From: Telluria mixta
GTDB taxonomy: Bacteria; Pseudomonadota; Gammaproteobacteria; Burkholderiales; Burkholderiaceae_D
NCBI RefSeq assembly: GCF_029223865.1
Contig: NZ_CP119520.1
Location: forward strand, 3,844,001 to 3,908,000
DNA: 64,000 nucleotides
Direction: 5' to 3'
The notes beneath the pieces are model-generated. The model did not search any database. It was not told where the DNA came from and saw nothing but the letters and a program-made list of their open reading frames with translations. Shown here one piece after another: positions 37,862 to 46,911 of the stretch. How positions within the stretch are numbered: position 1 is the stretch's first letter; the number at the start of each line of letters is the position of its first letter. Made by a program: the position numbers and the translations under genes.

Positions 37862-39054
37862 GATATCCCTGTTGTTGTTTGGATGGGTTGGTAATGATTG
37901 GATCGGGTACGGATGGCGCGCATGCCGACCGCGGCGACGGTGTACAGCAACGCGACGGTCCAGAACATGGCGGACAGCGGCACCCACGCGAGCGCGAGGC
38001 CGCCAACGCCGGCGCCGACGAGCGCGCCGGCCTTGGCCGCGCCGTTGCCGGCGCCGAGCACGCGGCCCTGTTCATCGTCCGCGGCTTCGCGCGAGAGCAG
38101 GCCGTAAAAGACGGGCAGCAGCGCGGCGAGGCACACGCCCCACAGCACGCGCGCCAGCACGAACGCGACGATGTTCGTCGTGACGGCCTGTACCGCGACG
38201 ATGGCGACGCAGGCCCAGAGAATCCCTTCGACCTGCGCGAGCACGCGGGCATGCGCCAGGTGCGCGAAGCGCCGGGCCCAGAACGGCGCGGCCACGCACA
38301 GGCCCAGCGCGGTGCCGGCATAGCACAGGCCCGTCACGCGGTTCGACACGTGCAGGACTTCGTCGGCATACAGGCCGAAGAACGTCTGCGGCATCATCTT
38401 TCCGGCCTGGACCAGCACGATGCCGAGCAGCAGGCCATACGCGCCGGCCGGCAACGGCGCTTTCTGCGCACCTGCACGCGCGGGCTGCGACGGAGGCGGC
38501 GTGACGGATGGCAGGACAAACACGGCCAGCGCCGCGCACAGCAGGCATGCGGCGCCCGCCCACACGTTCACGCTGGTAAAACCTTGTACATCAAACAGCC
38601 AGCCGCCGAGGACGGGGCCGGCCACGGAGCCGATGGCCGTCGCGGCCTGCAGCTGCGCCATCAGGGCGCCGCGTGCCGCGCGCGTCACGAGCCGTGCACC
38701 GTAGGCCTGCGCCGCCGCGATGTAGCCGGCGAGGGCGCCCTGCAACAGGCGCACGAACAGGATGACGGCCACGCTGTCGGTCGCCGCGATCCACCACTGC
38801 GTGGCCGCCAGCGCGAGCAGCGCGCGCAGCAGCATCGGTTTGTGGCCGACCTTGTCGCCCAGGCGGCCCCACCACGGCGTCGTGCACATCGCCATGGCCA
38901 TCGGGCCGGCATAGGCGATGGCGCTGACCCACGCCAGCGCGTGCGGCGACAGCTCGCCCAGGCGGCGCAGGTGCAGGGGCCAGAACGGGCCGCTCATCTC
39001 CATGGCGCCCATCGCCACGAGCTGCAGCGCGAACAGCCAGCGCGTGGTGGTCAT
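37858..39054 (-). CDS. MFS transporter, probable siderophore exporter
   Basis: This 398-residue major facilitator has twelve predicted helices. The loop 2-3 motif reads WWGRLGDKVGHKPMLL (G-x-x-x-D-x-x-G-R/H-K type). A charged central loop (PPPSQPARAGAQKAPL) separates the two halves. It overlaps the NIS synthetase upstream and the receptor downstream by 4 nt each. That tight coupling, in the order used by legiobactin LbtA-LbtB and similar clusters, suggests export of the newly made carboxylate siderophore. Confidence 0.87.
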   Translation of the reverse strand: MTTTRWLFALQLVAMGAMEMSGPFWPLHLRRLGELSPHALAWVSAIAYAGPMAMAMCTTPWWGRLGDKVGHKPMLLRALLALAATQWWIAATDSVAVILFVRLLQGALAGYIAAAQAYGARLVTRAARGALMAQLQAATAIGSVAGPVLGGWLFDVQGFTSVNVWAGAACLLCAALAVFVLPSVTPPPSQPARAGAQKAPLPAGAYGLLLGIVLVQAGKMMPQTFFGLYADEVLHVSNRVTGLCYAGTALGLCVAAPFWARRFAHLAHARVLAQVEGILWACVAIVAVQAVTTNIVAFVLARVLWGVCLAALLPVFYGLLSREAADDEQGRVLGAGNGAAKAGALVGAGVGGLALAWVPLSAMFWTVALLYTVAAVGMRAIRTRSNHYQPIQTTTGIS

Positions 39055-40901
39055 GCGAGCGGATTGGGCATGGTGCCGTGGACGTCGTCCTGCGTGTCGG
39101 ACAGGCGCATGCGCAGGAACGCTTTCGCCGGCCAGTCGTGCTCCAGCAGCGCCTGGCGTTCGGCGTGCCAGCGCGCCGCGTCCACACGCGGACGCACGGC
39201 AGCGAAGACGGCCTCGATCTCGCGCCGCAGCACGTCCCAGAAATGGTGCTCGGGATGGCCGTACGCGCGCGCCAGCAGCAGCGCCAGTTCGGACAGGTGG
39301 CACAGCAGCACGGCATGCAGCAGCTTGTCGCGCACCGGTTCGTCGTCTTCGTACACGGTGAAGCCGGCGCGGTAAGGATCGATCGCCAGGCCCGCGGCGC
39401 GCAGCGTGGGGCCGTGGATGCGCAGGTCGCCGAAGTCGCGTGCCAGCAGTTGCACGGGCGCGTAGTCCGCGTCGAGCATGATGAAGCTGTTCTGCTGGTG
39501 CGCCTCGAACGCGATGCCGTACACGAGATACGCGGACAGCAGCGCCGTCAGCACGGTGCGCGCATGGCGCTCGAAGCAGGCGACGGCGCCCGCGGCATGG
39601 TCGCCGTACGCCAGCGCGACGACTTCCGTCGCGAGCGGCCGGCCGCTGAACGGCGATTCGGCGAACAGCGCACCGACGGGGACCGGGAAGCGTTCGCCAT
39701 CCGCCCTGGCCATCGGATTGGCGCGGTACAGGATCGCCAGGTGGCGCGCGCGATCGTCGTCGCCGTCCGGGTCGAGGTAGTACAGGCCCACGTCTTCGCG
39801 CACGATGTCGAGCGTGCCGTCGAAGCCCGCTTCGGCGTCGAGGATCGTCGCCAGCAGGCGCGTGATGCGCGGGCCCATCACGGCGGACTTCGGCGACACG
39901 GTCCGCTGCACGCTGGTCAGGCGCAGCGATACCGGCAGCTTCAGGTGCGGCAGGGTCGGCGAGCCGGCCGGGACGACGGTGCGGAACGACATGGTCGGCG
40001 TGGCATCCAGCACGACGTCGTCCGGCAGCAGCAGGTCGCCGCGCGCGATCTCGGCCGCGAATTTTTCCGGGATCACCCGGCTGGCCTGGAAGGGGTGCAG
40101 AGGGAGCGGGACCCAGTCGGCGGGCGACTTGCCCAGCGCCGCGAGGGCGACTTTCCAGCGCAGCAGCGGCTGCGGGAAGTGGCGGCCGAACCACGCCAGG
40201 TAATCGCCGTCGCCGGTCGAAAAGGTCACGTGCGCCTTGTCCGCACGGAGCGCGCCCAGCGGCACCGACAGCGTCGGCTGGAATTCCGGCGACAGGGCCG
40301 TGACCTCGTCCGCGGACAGCCCCAGCTTCGTCTTGAACGTCGGGTGCCACGGGTGGCCCAGCGTGCCCCATTGTTCCAGCAGCAGGGCGGGATTCGCATG
40401 GCTTGAGGTGCGCAGCGCGGCGATGAAGTGATCGTGGGCTCTGCCCAGCCGGGCGCGCAGCGCCCGCGCCCAGCCGCGGCGGTAGCTGAGGCACAGCACG
40501 TCGTTGGCGAGGCTGTTGTCGAGTTCGTGGATGAGCCGCTGCAGGTCCGCGCCCCGCCCCGGCAGGGAAGGCGCCACGCAGGCCAGCAGCGCCGACGCGT
40601 GCGCGACCGGCTGCGGCCGTTCCCCGGTGGCGTAGTACGAGACGCCGCCGGCCAGCCGGCAATCGCCGATGCGGCCGAGGCTCAGGCCCTCGAAGCGCAG
40701 CATGCCTTGTTGCGCCCACAGCGGCAGCCATGATACCGCGCCTTCCGTGATCAACTGGTCCCGGTTCAGGAGGGCTTCGCGGAACAGGGCCTGCAATGTG
40801 CGCTGCAGGCTGCGCCGGCGGGCGTCGGACGAGGCCAGCTCGGCGGCAACGGCGTCCAGGGAGTGATCGACGGGGTTGAGCAGTTTCGGTATCGCGTTCA
40901 T
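39051..40901 (-). CDS. NIS siderophore synthetase (IucA/IucC family)
   Basis: This 616-residue enzyme condenses a carboxylic acid, probably citrate, with an amine or alcohol through an adenylated intermediate, without an NRPS. Family motifs are present: GHPWHPTFKTKLGL, VPLPLHPFQASRVIP, DATPTMSFRTVVP, LPVSLRLTSVQRTVSP, EAHQQNSFIML and ARDFGDLRI. A C-terminal FhuF-like helical part carries DKLLHAVLLCHLSELALLL. It is the only synthetase in the operon, and no decarboxylase, monooxygenase or acetyltransferase accompanies it. A single-enzyme product from citrate and a common diamine, like rhizoferrin, is the simplest inference. Confidence 0.92.
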   Translation of the reverse strand: MNAIPKLLNPVDHSLDAVAAELASSDARRRSLQRTLQALFREALLNRDQLITEGAVSWLPLWAQQGMLRFEGLSLGRIGDCRLAGGVSYYATGERPQPVAHASALLACVAPSLPGRGADLQRLIHELDNSLANDVLCLSYRRGWARALRARLGRAHDHFIAALRTSSHANPALLLEQWGTLGHPWHPTFKTKLGLSADEVTALSPEFQPTLSVPLGALRADKAHVTFSTGDGDYLAWFGRHFPQPLLRWKVALAALGKSPADWVPLPLHPFQASRVIPEKFAAEIARGDLLLPDDVVLDATPTMSFRTVVPAGSPTLPHLKLPVSLRLTSVQRTVSPKSAVMGPRITRLLATILDAEAGFDGTLDIVREDVGLYYLDPDGDDDRARHLAILYRANPMARADGERFPVPVGALFAESPFSGRPLATEVVALAYGDHAAGAVACFERHARTVLTALLSAYLVYGIAFEAHQQNSFIMLDADYAPVQLLARDFGDLRIHGPTLRAAGLAIDPYRAGFTVYEDDEPVRDKLLHAVLLCHLSELALLLARAYGHPEHHFWDVLRREIEAVFAAVRPRVDAARWHAERQALLEHDWPAKAFLRMRLSDTQDDVHGTMPNPLA

Positions 40902-40947
40902 CAGCTTGCCTTCTCAATAACGACGGGAACGCAGCATATCGTAAACG

Positions 40948-40972
40948 CGAATCATTCTCAATATCATTCGCA
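40948..40972 (-). promoter_or_regulatory. Candidate Fur box of the siderophore operon
   Basis: On the minus strand the sequence reads AATGATATTGAGAATGATTC with flanking GCG, an imperfect dyad of the Fur type. It begins 46 nt upstream of the synthetase start. Iron repression of synthesis, export and uptake together is expected. Confidence 0.65.
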
Positions 40973-40988
40973 GCGGAGCTTGATCGAT

Positions 40989-41002
40989 TTGATACAGATC
41001 AA
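40989..41002 (+). promoter_or_regulatory. FNR/Dnr-type activator site
   Basis: TTGATACAGATCAA is an exact match to the FNR consensus TTGAT-N4-ATCAA. Its centre is 33.5 nt upstream of the first base of TATAAT at 41029. With a start site about 7 nt past the -10, the box centres near -45, close to the class II activator position (-41.5). Confidence 0.75.
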
Positions 41003-41009
41003 TAAAATT

Positions 41010-41023
41010 AATTTGATCAAATT
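41010..41023. repeat. 14-bp palindrome between the FNR-type site and the -10 box
   Basis: AATTTGATCAAATT is a perfect palindrome covering the -35 region of the H-NOX promoter. It contains two half-sites of the FNR type without spacer, so it may be a second regulatory site. Confidence 0.45.
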
Positions 41024-41028
41024 GTTGA

Positions 41029-41034
41029 TATAAT
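41029..41034 (+). promoter_or_regulatory. -10 box of the H-NOX operon
   Basis: TATAAT is a perfect -10 element, 85 nt upstream of the H-NOX start. No -35 consensus is found 16-18 nt upstream, as expected for an activator-dependent promoter. Confidence 0.6.
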
Positions 41035-41118
41035 GCAAGATTCATTGATCGCACGGCATTTTGCCCATGTCCATGGGGCGCCGCGCCGAAAATTTGACGA
41101 ATGCGCCGGAGGAGTCCC

Positions 41119-41661
41119 ATGAAAGGTATTGTTTTTAATCTGCTGGAAGAAGCCGTAAGCGGTACGTATGGCGACGCCGCCTGGGACAGCCTGCTCGACG
41201 CGGCCAACCTGGACGGGGCCTACACGTCGCTGGGCAGCTATGACGACGAGGAAATCTTCGCCCTCGTGCGCGTGGCCTCGGAGACGCTCGGCATGCCGCC
41301 GGAGGACGTGCTGCGCTGGTTCGGCGAGCAGGCGATGCCCCTGCTGGCGCGGCGCTATCCGGCGTTCTTCGCGAACCATGCGAATACCCGCGGCTTTCTC
41401 CTCACGCTGAACAGCATCATCCATCCGGAAGTGCGCAAGCTGTATCCGGGCGCGCAGACGCCGGTGTTCGATTTCGACACCAGCCTCGCCGACGTACTGC
41501 GGATCGGCTACAACTCGCCGCGCCGCCTGTGCGCGCTGGCCGAAGGCTTCATGCGCGGCGCGGCCGGCCACTTCGGCGAGGATGTCGAGATCGTGCAGAC
41601 CGAATGCATGCACCGCGGCGGCGGCCGCTGCGTCTTCGACGTGCGCTTCCAGTCTCGATGA
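41119..41661 (+). CDS. Heme NO-binding (H-NOX) sensor protein
   Basis: This 180-residue protein starts MKGIVFNLLEEAVSGTYG, the standard H-NOX start. The proximal heme ligand is H102 in NSIIHPEVRKLYP. P115 and the heme-carboxylate motif Y131-N-S133-P-R135 are exactly at their canonical positions. Position 140 is Leu, so the distal Tyr that stabilises O2 in some members is missing and NO selectivity is expected. The start follows GGAGGAG by 5 nt. Its stop overlaps the start of a GAF-GGDEF-EAL gene (ATGA). In Legionella and Shewanella, H-NOX controls such an enzyme in the same operon. Confidence 0.93.
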   Translation: MKGIVFNLLEEAVSGTYGDAAWDSLLDAANLDGAYTSLGSYDDEEIFALVRVASETLGMPPEDVLRWFGEQAMPLLARRYPAFFANHANTRGFLLTLNSIIHPEVRKLYPGAQTPVFDFDTSLADVLRIGYNSPRRLCALAEGFMRGAAGHFGEDVEIVQTECMHRGGGRCVFDVRFQSR

Positions 41662-43676
41662 ACGCACCCGACCAGCCGGACGCCCCGGCCGAGATCGCAC
41701 GTCTCCAACGCCGCCTGCGGCGCGAAACGGCGGCGCGCCACGAAGCCGAGTCGATCGCCGAGCGCGGCCTGCGCGACCTGTTCCAGCGCCAGCAGGAGAT
41801 CGCCCTGCTGGAGAACATCGCCGTCGCGGCGAACGAGGCCGACGGTGTCCATGACGCCATGGCACGCGCGCTGGAGGCCGTCTGCCGCTACACGCACTGG
41901 CCCATCGGGCACCTGTGGCTCGTGACAGGCGCGCCGGGACAGGAGCAGTTCGACTCGACGGGTACCTGGTACGACGAGGCCAGGCGCGACGACGCCGATC
42001 CCGTCCAGGCACTGCGCGTTCGCACCGAGGCGGCAGCCTTCGTGGCGGGCGTCGGGTTGCCGGGCGCGGTGGTGCGCAGCGGGGCGCCGGTATGGATCGA
42101 CACGGCGGCGACGGATACGGTGGAGATCCCGCGCCTGTCCCTGATCGTGGACGCCGGCTTTGCCTCGTTGTTCGCCTTCCCGGTGATGATCGGCAGCGAA
42201 GTGGTCGCCGTGCTCGAATTCTTCAGCCGCGAGCGGGTCGCGCCGGAAGATTCGCTGCTCAGGCTGATGGCGCAGATCGGCACCCAGCTCGGGCGCGTGA
42301 TCGAGCGCCGCCGCGCCCAGGACAAGCTGGTGCACGACGCCCTGCACGATCCGTTGACCCAGCTCGGCAACCGCAAGCTGTTCCTGGACCGCCTGGCGCA
42401 CATGCTCAAGCGCGCGCAGCGCACGCCCGACGATCATTTCGCCGTGCTGTTCGTCGACCTCGACCGCTTCAAGTCCATCAACGACGGGCTCGGCCACCAG
42501 TCCGGAGACGAATTGATCATCGCCACGGCGCAACGCCTGTCGGCCTGCCTGCGCCAGACCGACCTGGTGGTGCGCGACCGTGCGCTCGCGCGCGAGAACC
42601 TGGTCGCGCGCCTCGGCGGCGACGAATTCGTGATCCTGCTCGACCGGGTTGCCAGCGCCGAACGCGCGATCGTCGTTGCCGAGCGCATCATGGGCGTGCT
42701 GGCCGAGCCGTTCGAAGTCGCCGGCCAGCGCGTGTTCGTGACGGCCAGCGTGGGCATCGCCCTCAGCGCGAGCGGCTACGCCGACGTGGAAGACATCCTG
42801 CGCGACGCCGACATCGCGATGTACCACGCCAAGCAGACGGGCCGTGCGCGCTGGGTGATGTTCGACCAGACCATGCAGCTGGCCGCCGTGCGCCGCCTGC
42901 AGCTGGAAGCCGACCTGCGCGATGCGCTGGCGCGGCAGGAGTTCTTCCTCCACTTCCAGCCGATCGTCGCGCCGCGCGACGGCCGCGTGCGCGGCTTCGA
43001 GGCTCTGCTGCGCTGGCGCCATCCCGTGCACGGCCTCGTACCGCCCGCGGAATTCATCCCCGTCATGGAAGAAACCGGGATGATCGACGCGGTCGGCGCC
43101 TGGGTGCTGGACGCCGCGTGCCGCCAGTTGCGCGACTGGCAGCGCACCTACGACCCGCAGCTCACCATGAGCGTGAACGTGTCGGCCGTGCAGTTCACGG
43201 GCGAGGATCTGGTCGGCACCGTCACGCGTGTCCTGGCCGACACCGGCATTCCCCCGGCTTCCTTGAAGCTCGAGCTGACCGAGAGCGCCGTCATGGCGGA
43301 TGCCGAGCATGCGCTCGCCGTGTTCGCCGCCTTGAAGGCGTTGGGCGTGCTCGTCAGCCTGGACGACTTCGGCACCGGCTATTCCTCGCTCAGCTATCTG
43401 CGCCGGCTGCCCATCGATACGCTGAAGATCGACCGCTCGTTCGTCAGCAAGCTCGACTGTTTTGACGACAAGCGCCAGATCGTCGAGGTCGTACTGATGC
43501 TGGCACGCGCACTGGGCCTGGACGTCGTGGCGGAAGGTGTCGAGACCGAGGCCGAGCTGGACCTGCTGCGGGACATGGGGAGCGACCTCGTGCAGGGTTA
43601 CTATTACTATCGGCCGCTCGCGCCGGAAGACGCCGCGCGGGCCCTGGCGGAACAGGGGCAAGGCGCGATGTGCTAA
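41658..43676 (+). CDS. GAF-GGDEF-EAL protein, partner of H-NOX
   Basis: This 672-residue c-di-GMP enzyme has an N-terminal coiled coil (10-60), a GAF domain (about 60-215) and a GGDEF domain with LGGDEFVI. The EAL domain has [46 protein letters not shown] and QGYYYYRP. Residues for both synthesis and hydrolysis appear intact. No RxxD inhibition site is seen five residues before GGDEF (AREN is there instead). There is no signal peptide or membrane segment. The 4-nt overlap with H-NOX means the two are made together, and NO-bound or NO-free H-NOX probably modulates this enzyme. Confidence 0.92.
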   Translation: MNAPDQPDAPAEIARLQRRLRRETAARHEAESIAERGLRDLFQRQQEIALLENIAVAANEADGVHDAMARALEAVCRYTHWPIGHLWLVTGAPGQEQFDSTGTWYDEARRDDADPVQALRVRTEAAAFVAGVGLPGAVVRSGAPVWIDTAATDTVEIPRLSLIVDAGFASLFAFPVMIGSEVVAVLEFFSRERVAPEDSLLRLMAQIGTQLGRVIERRRAQDKLVHDALHDPLTQLGNRKLFLDRLAHMLKRAQRTPDDHFAVLFVDLDRFKSINDGLGHQSGDELIIATAQRLSACLRQTDLVVRDRALARENLVARLGGDEFVILLDRVASAERAIVVAERIMGVLAEPFEVAGQRVFVTASVGIALSASGYADVEDILRDADIAMYHAKQTGRARWVMFDQTMQLAAVRRLQLEADLRDALARQEFFLHFQPIVAPRDGRVRGFEALLRWRHPVHGLVPPAEFIPVMEETGMIDAVGAWVLDAACRQLRDWQRTYDPQLTMSVNVSAVQFTGEDLVGTVTRVLADTGIPPASLKLELTESAVMADAEHALAVFAALKALGVLVSLDDFGTGYSSLSYLRRLPIDTLKIDRSFVSKLDCFDDKRQIVEVVLMLARALGLDVVAEGVETEAELDLLRDMGSDLVQGYYYYRPLAPEDAARALAEQGQGAMC

Positions 43677-43686
43677 GGTTGCGCCG

Positions 43687-44580
43687 ATGAACACCCGATC
43701 CAACGGCGGCTACGTCGGCCGCTTCGCTCCATCGCCCACGGGCCCGCTGCACGCCGGGTCGCTCGTCGCCGCAGTGGCCAGCTATCTCGATGCGCGCGCC
43801 CACCACGGCACCTGGCTGATCCGCATCGAAGACATCGACGAGGGCCGCAGCGTGCCCGGCGCCGCCGAGGAGATCCTCGACCTGCTGCACCGTCTGGGCA
43901 TGGACTCCGACCGCGAGGTCGTGTGGCAGAGCCGCCGCAAGCATGTGTACGAGGCCGCGTACGACCGCCTCGCCGGCCACGTCTACCCGTGCGGCTGCAA
44001 CCGCCGCGAGATCGCCGATTCGCGCCTCGGCGTCGCGCCCGACGGCGCCGCCATCTACCCGGGCACGTGTCGCCACGGCCTCGCGCCCGGCCGCAGCCCC
44101 CGCAGCCTGCGCTTGCGCGTGCCCGAGGCGGGCGACGACGTCATCACGTTCCAGGACCGCCTGGCCGGCGTCGTCACGCAGCGGCTGGCCAGCGAGTCGG
44201 GCGATTTCGTTTTAAAACGTGCGGATGGCTACTGGGCGTACCAGCTGGCCGTCGTCGTGGACGATGCGGAGCAGGGCGTGACGGACGTCGTGCGCGGCGC
44301 CGACCTGCTCGATTCCACGCCGCGCCAGATCTTCCTGCAGCGGCTGTTGAACGTGCCGACGCCGCGCTACCTGCACGTGCCGGTGGTGCGCAATGAGAAT
44401 GGCGAAAAGCTGTCGAAGCAGACAGGGGCGCTGGCCGTGCGGCCGGGAGACGAGGCGGGTGCCGTGGCCGCGTTGCGGCAGGCGGCGGGGTTTCTTGGGC
44501 TGGAGGTGGGCGAGGTCAAGTCGTTGGCTGAATTCTGGCGGGCCGCGGTGCCCGCGTGGGCCGCGTTGCATTGCGATTGA
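43687..44580 (+). CDS. gluQ: Glutamyl-Q tRNA(Asp) synthetase
   Basis: This 297-residue protein is a truncated GluRS-like enzyme that attaches glutamate to queuosine in tRNA(Asp). It has [27 protein letters not shown] (HIGH-like region), IRIEDID, and zinc-binding Cys in [10 protein letters not shown] and [16 protein letters not shown] stands as the KMSKS-like motif. It lacks an anticodon-binding domain, as expected for GluQ. The start at 43687 is 10 nt after the EAL gene stop. A link with the c-di-GMP genes is positional only. Confidence 0.92.
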   Translation: MNTRSNGGYVGRFAPSPTGPLHAGSLVAAVASYLDARAHHGTWLIRIEDIDEGRSVPGAAEEILDLLHRLGMDSDREVVWQSRRKHVYEAAYDRLAGHVYPCGCNRREIADSRLGVAPDGAAIYPGTCRHGLAPGRSPRSLRLRVPEAGDDVITFQDRLAGVVTQRLASESGDFVLKRADGYWAYQLAVVVDDAEQGVTDVVRGADLLDSTPRQIFLQRLLNVPTPRYLHVPVVRNENGEKLSKQTGALAVRPGDEAGAVAALRQAAGFLGLEVGEVKSLAEFWRAAVPAWAALHCD

Positions 44581-44605
44581 CGCCTCCCCGCGTCAATCAG
44601 ACTTC

Positions 44606-45202
44606 TCACACCGTCGGCCGCCTCCGGCTCATCCACATCAACCCGGCAAGGCCCACGGCCAGCATCGACCATTCGGCCGTCTCCGGCACCGGCGGTGCGG
44701 CCACCAGCCAGCCACGGATTTCCCCGTTCGGATAAAGATCCGTGTGGATGTTGACGTAGGCCTCGTTGGCGTTGACGCCGTCGACGAAGGCCGAGGTGGC
44801 GCCCGCGACCGTGCCGCCGTGCGCGCTCACGAAGGCGGGATCCCAGAACGAAGGGTCATCCAGCGGAATGGCCTGGTTGTAGCTGCCCGCGGTGACGCCC
44901 AGCGGGAAGTCCTGGAACGGTACCGCCACCGGTGCCGTGCCCGTGAAGGCCGTACTGGTGCAGCAATGGATGTGAGCCGCAGTGGTGGTGCCGACGAGGT
45001 CGCGGAACGGCAGGTCGACCAACAATTGCGTGCCGCCCAGGTCGATCGTCACGAGGCTGGTGCCGGGCGAGGCGTTGGGCGGGCTTTCCAGCGCCCCGCT
45101 GGCGACGGCCCGGTAGCTCGGGTCGGCCGGGGCGGCGGCGGCGGGCACGGCGAGGGCGGTCGACGCCGCCGCCAGCGCGAGGACTGACAGAACACGTTTC
45201 AT
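44606..45202 (-). CDS. CHRD-domain PEP-CTERM protein
   Basis: This 198-residue exported protein has a signal peptide (MKRVLSVLALAAASTALAVPAAAA) and a CHRD domain: YRAVASGALESPPNASPGTSLVTIDLGG ... AAHIHCC ... VNIHTDLYPNGEIRGWL. It ends with a PEP-CTERM sorting tail, VPETAEWSMLAVGLAGLMWMSRRR. Such proteins are processed by an exosortase, which is not in this window, and reach the cell surface or matrix. The Cys pair in HCC is unusual for CHRD. Confidence 0.88.
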   Translation of the reverse strand: MKRVLSVLALAAASTALAVPAAAAPADPSYRAVASGALESPPNASPGTSLVTIDLGGTQLLVDLPFRDLVGTTTAAHIHCCTSTAFTGTAPVAVPFQDFPLGVTAGSYNQAIPLDDPSFWDPAFVSAHGGTVAGATSAFVDGVNANEAYVNIHTDLYPNGEIRGWLVAAPPVPETAEWSMLAVGLAGLMWMSRRRPTV

Positions 45203-45232
45203 GAGTACCTCCTTTAAGCAAAAGTCCTGCGT

Positions 45233-45251
45233 GCACCCCGTCCTGGGGTGC
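45233..45251. repeat. Short hairpin upstream of the CHRD gene
   Basis: GCACCCC (45233-45239) and GGGGTGC (45245-45251) pair around GTCCT, 31 nt before the start of the CHRD gene. It is probably within its leader RNA. Confidence 0.4.
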
Positions 45252-45375
45252 TGCGCAAAAACTTAGCACCGAAGACATGAGCGGTCTCACACCATACGGC
45301 TGAGATAATGCCCCTGGGCGACTGAGATTCGGAAAGCTTGGCATAATGACCAATAGACCCGAACTGAGCCCTTAC

Positions 45376-46338
45376 ATGCGCTATCTTTACAGCATCTTTA
45401 CGCTTCTCACTATTTCCTCTGTCGTTCATGCGCAGGACGCTTCCCTGCTGGCCGGCGCCATGCGCGCCGACACGGATGCCGACAATACCTCGTTCGCCGT
45501 CAACGTCGGCTATACGCAGCACCTGCACAAGTATTTCTCGGTGAGCGCCGATTACCTGAACGAGGGCCATCCGAAGTTCCACCATCGCGATGGCCTCGGG
45601 GCGCAGTTGTGGGCGCACACGGCGATTCCTGAACGGGGCTGGTCGTTCGGCGCCGGCTTCGGTCCCTATTATTACTTCGACACGACGACGGGCAATGGCT
45701 CCCTGGGCGATTACCGCAACGAACACGGCTGGGGCCAGCTGATGAGCGTGAACGCGATCTACCACCTGCATTCGCGTGCCTACGTCGAGGCGCGCCTGTC
45801 GCACACGCACGGCATCACGTCGCACGACAGCTCGATGCTGATGGTCGGCATGGGCTATGAACTGGGCAGCGTGCCGCGCGCGATCCGTCTCGAAAACGCC
45901 GACCGCGGCGACAACCTCATCATGCTGCTCGCGGGCCGCTCGATCGTGAACAGCTTCAAGTCGGAGACGTCGACGTCGACGGGCCTTGAATACCGGCGCA
46001 CGTTCACACCGAACGTCGAAGGCAGCGTCATCCTGATGAACGAAGGAAAGGTGGATGCGGCCGAGCGCAAGGGCGTCTCGGCGCAGGTATGGCTGCTGCG
46101 TCCGTTCACCGAACGCACGGTGCTCGAAATGGGCTTCGGCGCCTACGCCATGCGCGACCAGCTGGACCGCACCGATCCCCACGCCGAGCGCGAGAATCAC
46201 GTGGCGCCGATCGCGTCGATCGGCATGCGCTACCGCATCGACGACCACTGGCGTGCCCAGCTCACGTGGAGCCGCGTCATCACGAATTACGAGCGCGATT
46301 CCGACGTGTTCCTGCTCGGCGCCGGCTACGCGTTCTGA
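45376..46338 (+). CDS. Outer-membrane beta-barrel protein, unknown family
   Basis: This 320-residue protein has a signal peptide (MRYLYSIFTLLTISSVVHAQ) followed by alternating hydrophobic/polar strands typical of a beta barrel. Examples are NTSFAVNVGYTQHL, SVSADYLNEG, GLGAQLWAH and SFGAGFGPYYYF. It ends VFLLGAGYAF with a terminal Phe. It shows repeated barrel-like strands in both halves (TSFAVNVG..., STGLEYRRTF...). It resembles generic outer-membrane porin/acyloxyacyl hydrolase-like barrels but I cannot name it. ATG 45376 gives the signal peptide; an in-frame ATG at 45346 would add 10 residues. Confidence 0.7.
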   Translation: MRYLYSIFTLLTISSVVHAQDASLLAGAMRADTDADNTSFAVNVGYTQHLHKYFSVSADYLNEGHPKFHHRDGLGAQLWAHTAIPERGWSFGAGFGPYYYFDTTTGNGSLGDYRNEHGWGQLMSVNAIYHLHSRAYVEARLSHTHGITSHDSSMLMVGMGYELGSVPRAIRLENADRGDNLIMLLAGRSIVNSFKSETSTSTGLEYRRTFTPNVEGSVILMNEGKVDAAERKGVSAQVWLLRPFTERTVLEMGFGAYAMRDQLDRTDPHAERENHVAPIASIGMRYRIDDHWRAQLTWSRVITNYERDSDVFLLGAGYAF

Positions 46339-46341
46339 CGG

Positions 46342-46827
46342 TCAGGTGCGCACCGGATCCGTCGCCAGCGGCCGCTTCATGATCGTGATGCTGCCGTCGG
46401 CTTCGAGGAAGGCGCACTGCATCTCGTGCTGCGCGCAATCGGCCTGGCGCAGGGCCTGCTGGATGTCGGATTCGCCCACGCGGTTGCGGCGCAAAACCTT
46501 GTCGAAGAACACGCCGTCGCGGCCGATGAGCAGCGAGTCACCGTCGAGCAAGGTTTCCATTCGATGGCTGTTGGCGGCAAGCATGCCGAATCCCGCGTTC
46601 AGCACGAGCAGCGTGGCCGCGATGATCAGGCCGCCGCTTACGGAATCGTCACCGCCCGACAGGCCGTTCGACACGGCTTCCGACAACAGCATCACGACGA
46701 GCAGGTCGAACGGCGTCAGCTGGCTGATCGTGCGCCGTCCGGACAATCGCACCATGACGAGCAGGGCGACGTAGACCATCGCGCCTCGCGCAACAAATTC
46801 CCACCAGGGAAGATCCATATCGAACAT
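46342..46827 (-). CDS. YetF/DUF421 family membrane protein
   Basis: This 161-residue protein has two or three membrane helices (WWEFVARGAMVYVALLVMVRLSG and the following). The DUF421 signature GRRTISQLTPFDLLVVMLLSEAVSNGLSGGDDSVSGG is next. A soluble domain follows with PLIIxxGxx-like LLIGRDGVFFDKVLRRNRVGESDIQQALRQ. The function of YetF proteins is unknown, and some are induced by stress. ATG 46827 is preferred over an in-frame ATG at 46857. It is 84 nt downstream of arsH in the same direction but is probably not part of the ars operon. Confidence 0.87.
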   Translation of the reverse strand: MFDMDLPWWEFVARGAMVYVALLVMVRLSGRRTISQLTPFDLLVVMLLSEAVSNGLSGGDDSVSGGLIIAATLLVLNAGFGMLAANSHRMETLLDGDSLLIGRDGVFFDKVLRRNRVGESDIQQALRQADCAQHEMQCAFLEADGSITIMKRPLATDPVRT

Positions 46828-46911
46828 AGCGGCCTCTCTGGAATGCAGCGGATGCATCCATCGTAATGACGGGGCCGGCGGGTGACTGTTCGGTGGGGAA
46901 CGTAGCGTGCT

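Noticed and set aside
37858..40917. 1019-codon minus frame apparently fusing the NIS synthetase region to the MFS exporter
   Set aside because: The N-terminal part is out of frame with the synthetase (39051-40901). Only the part from 39054 is the transporter.
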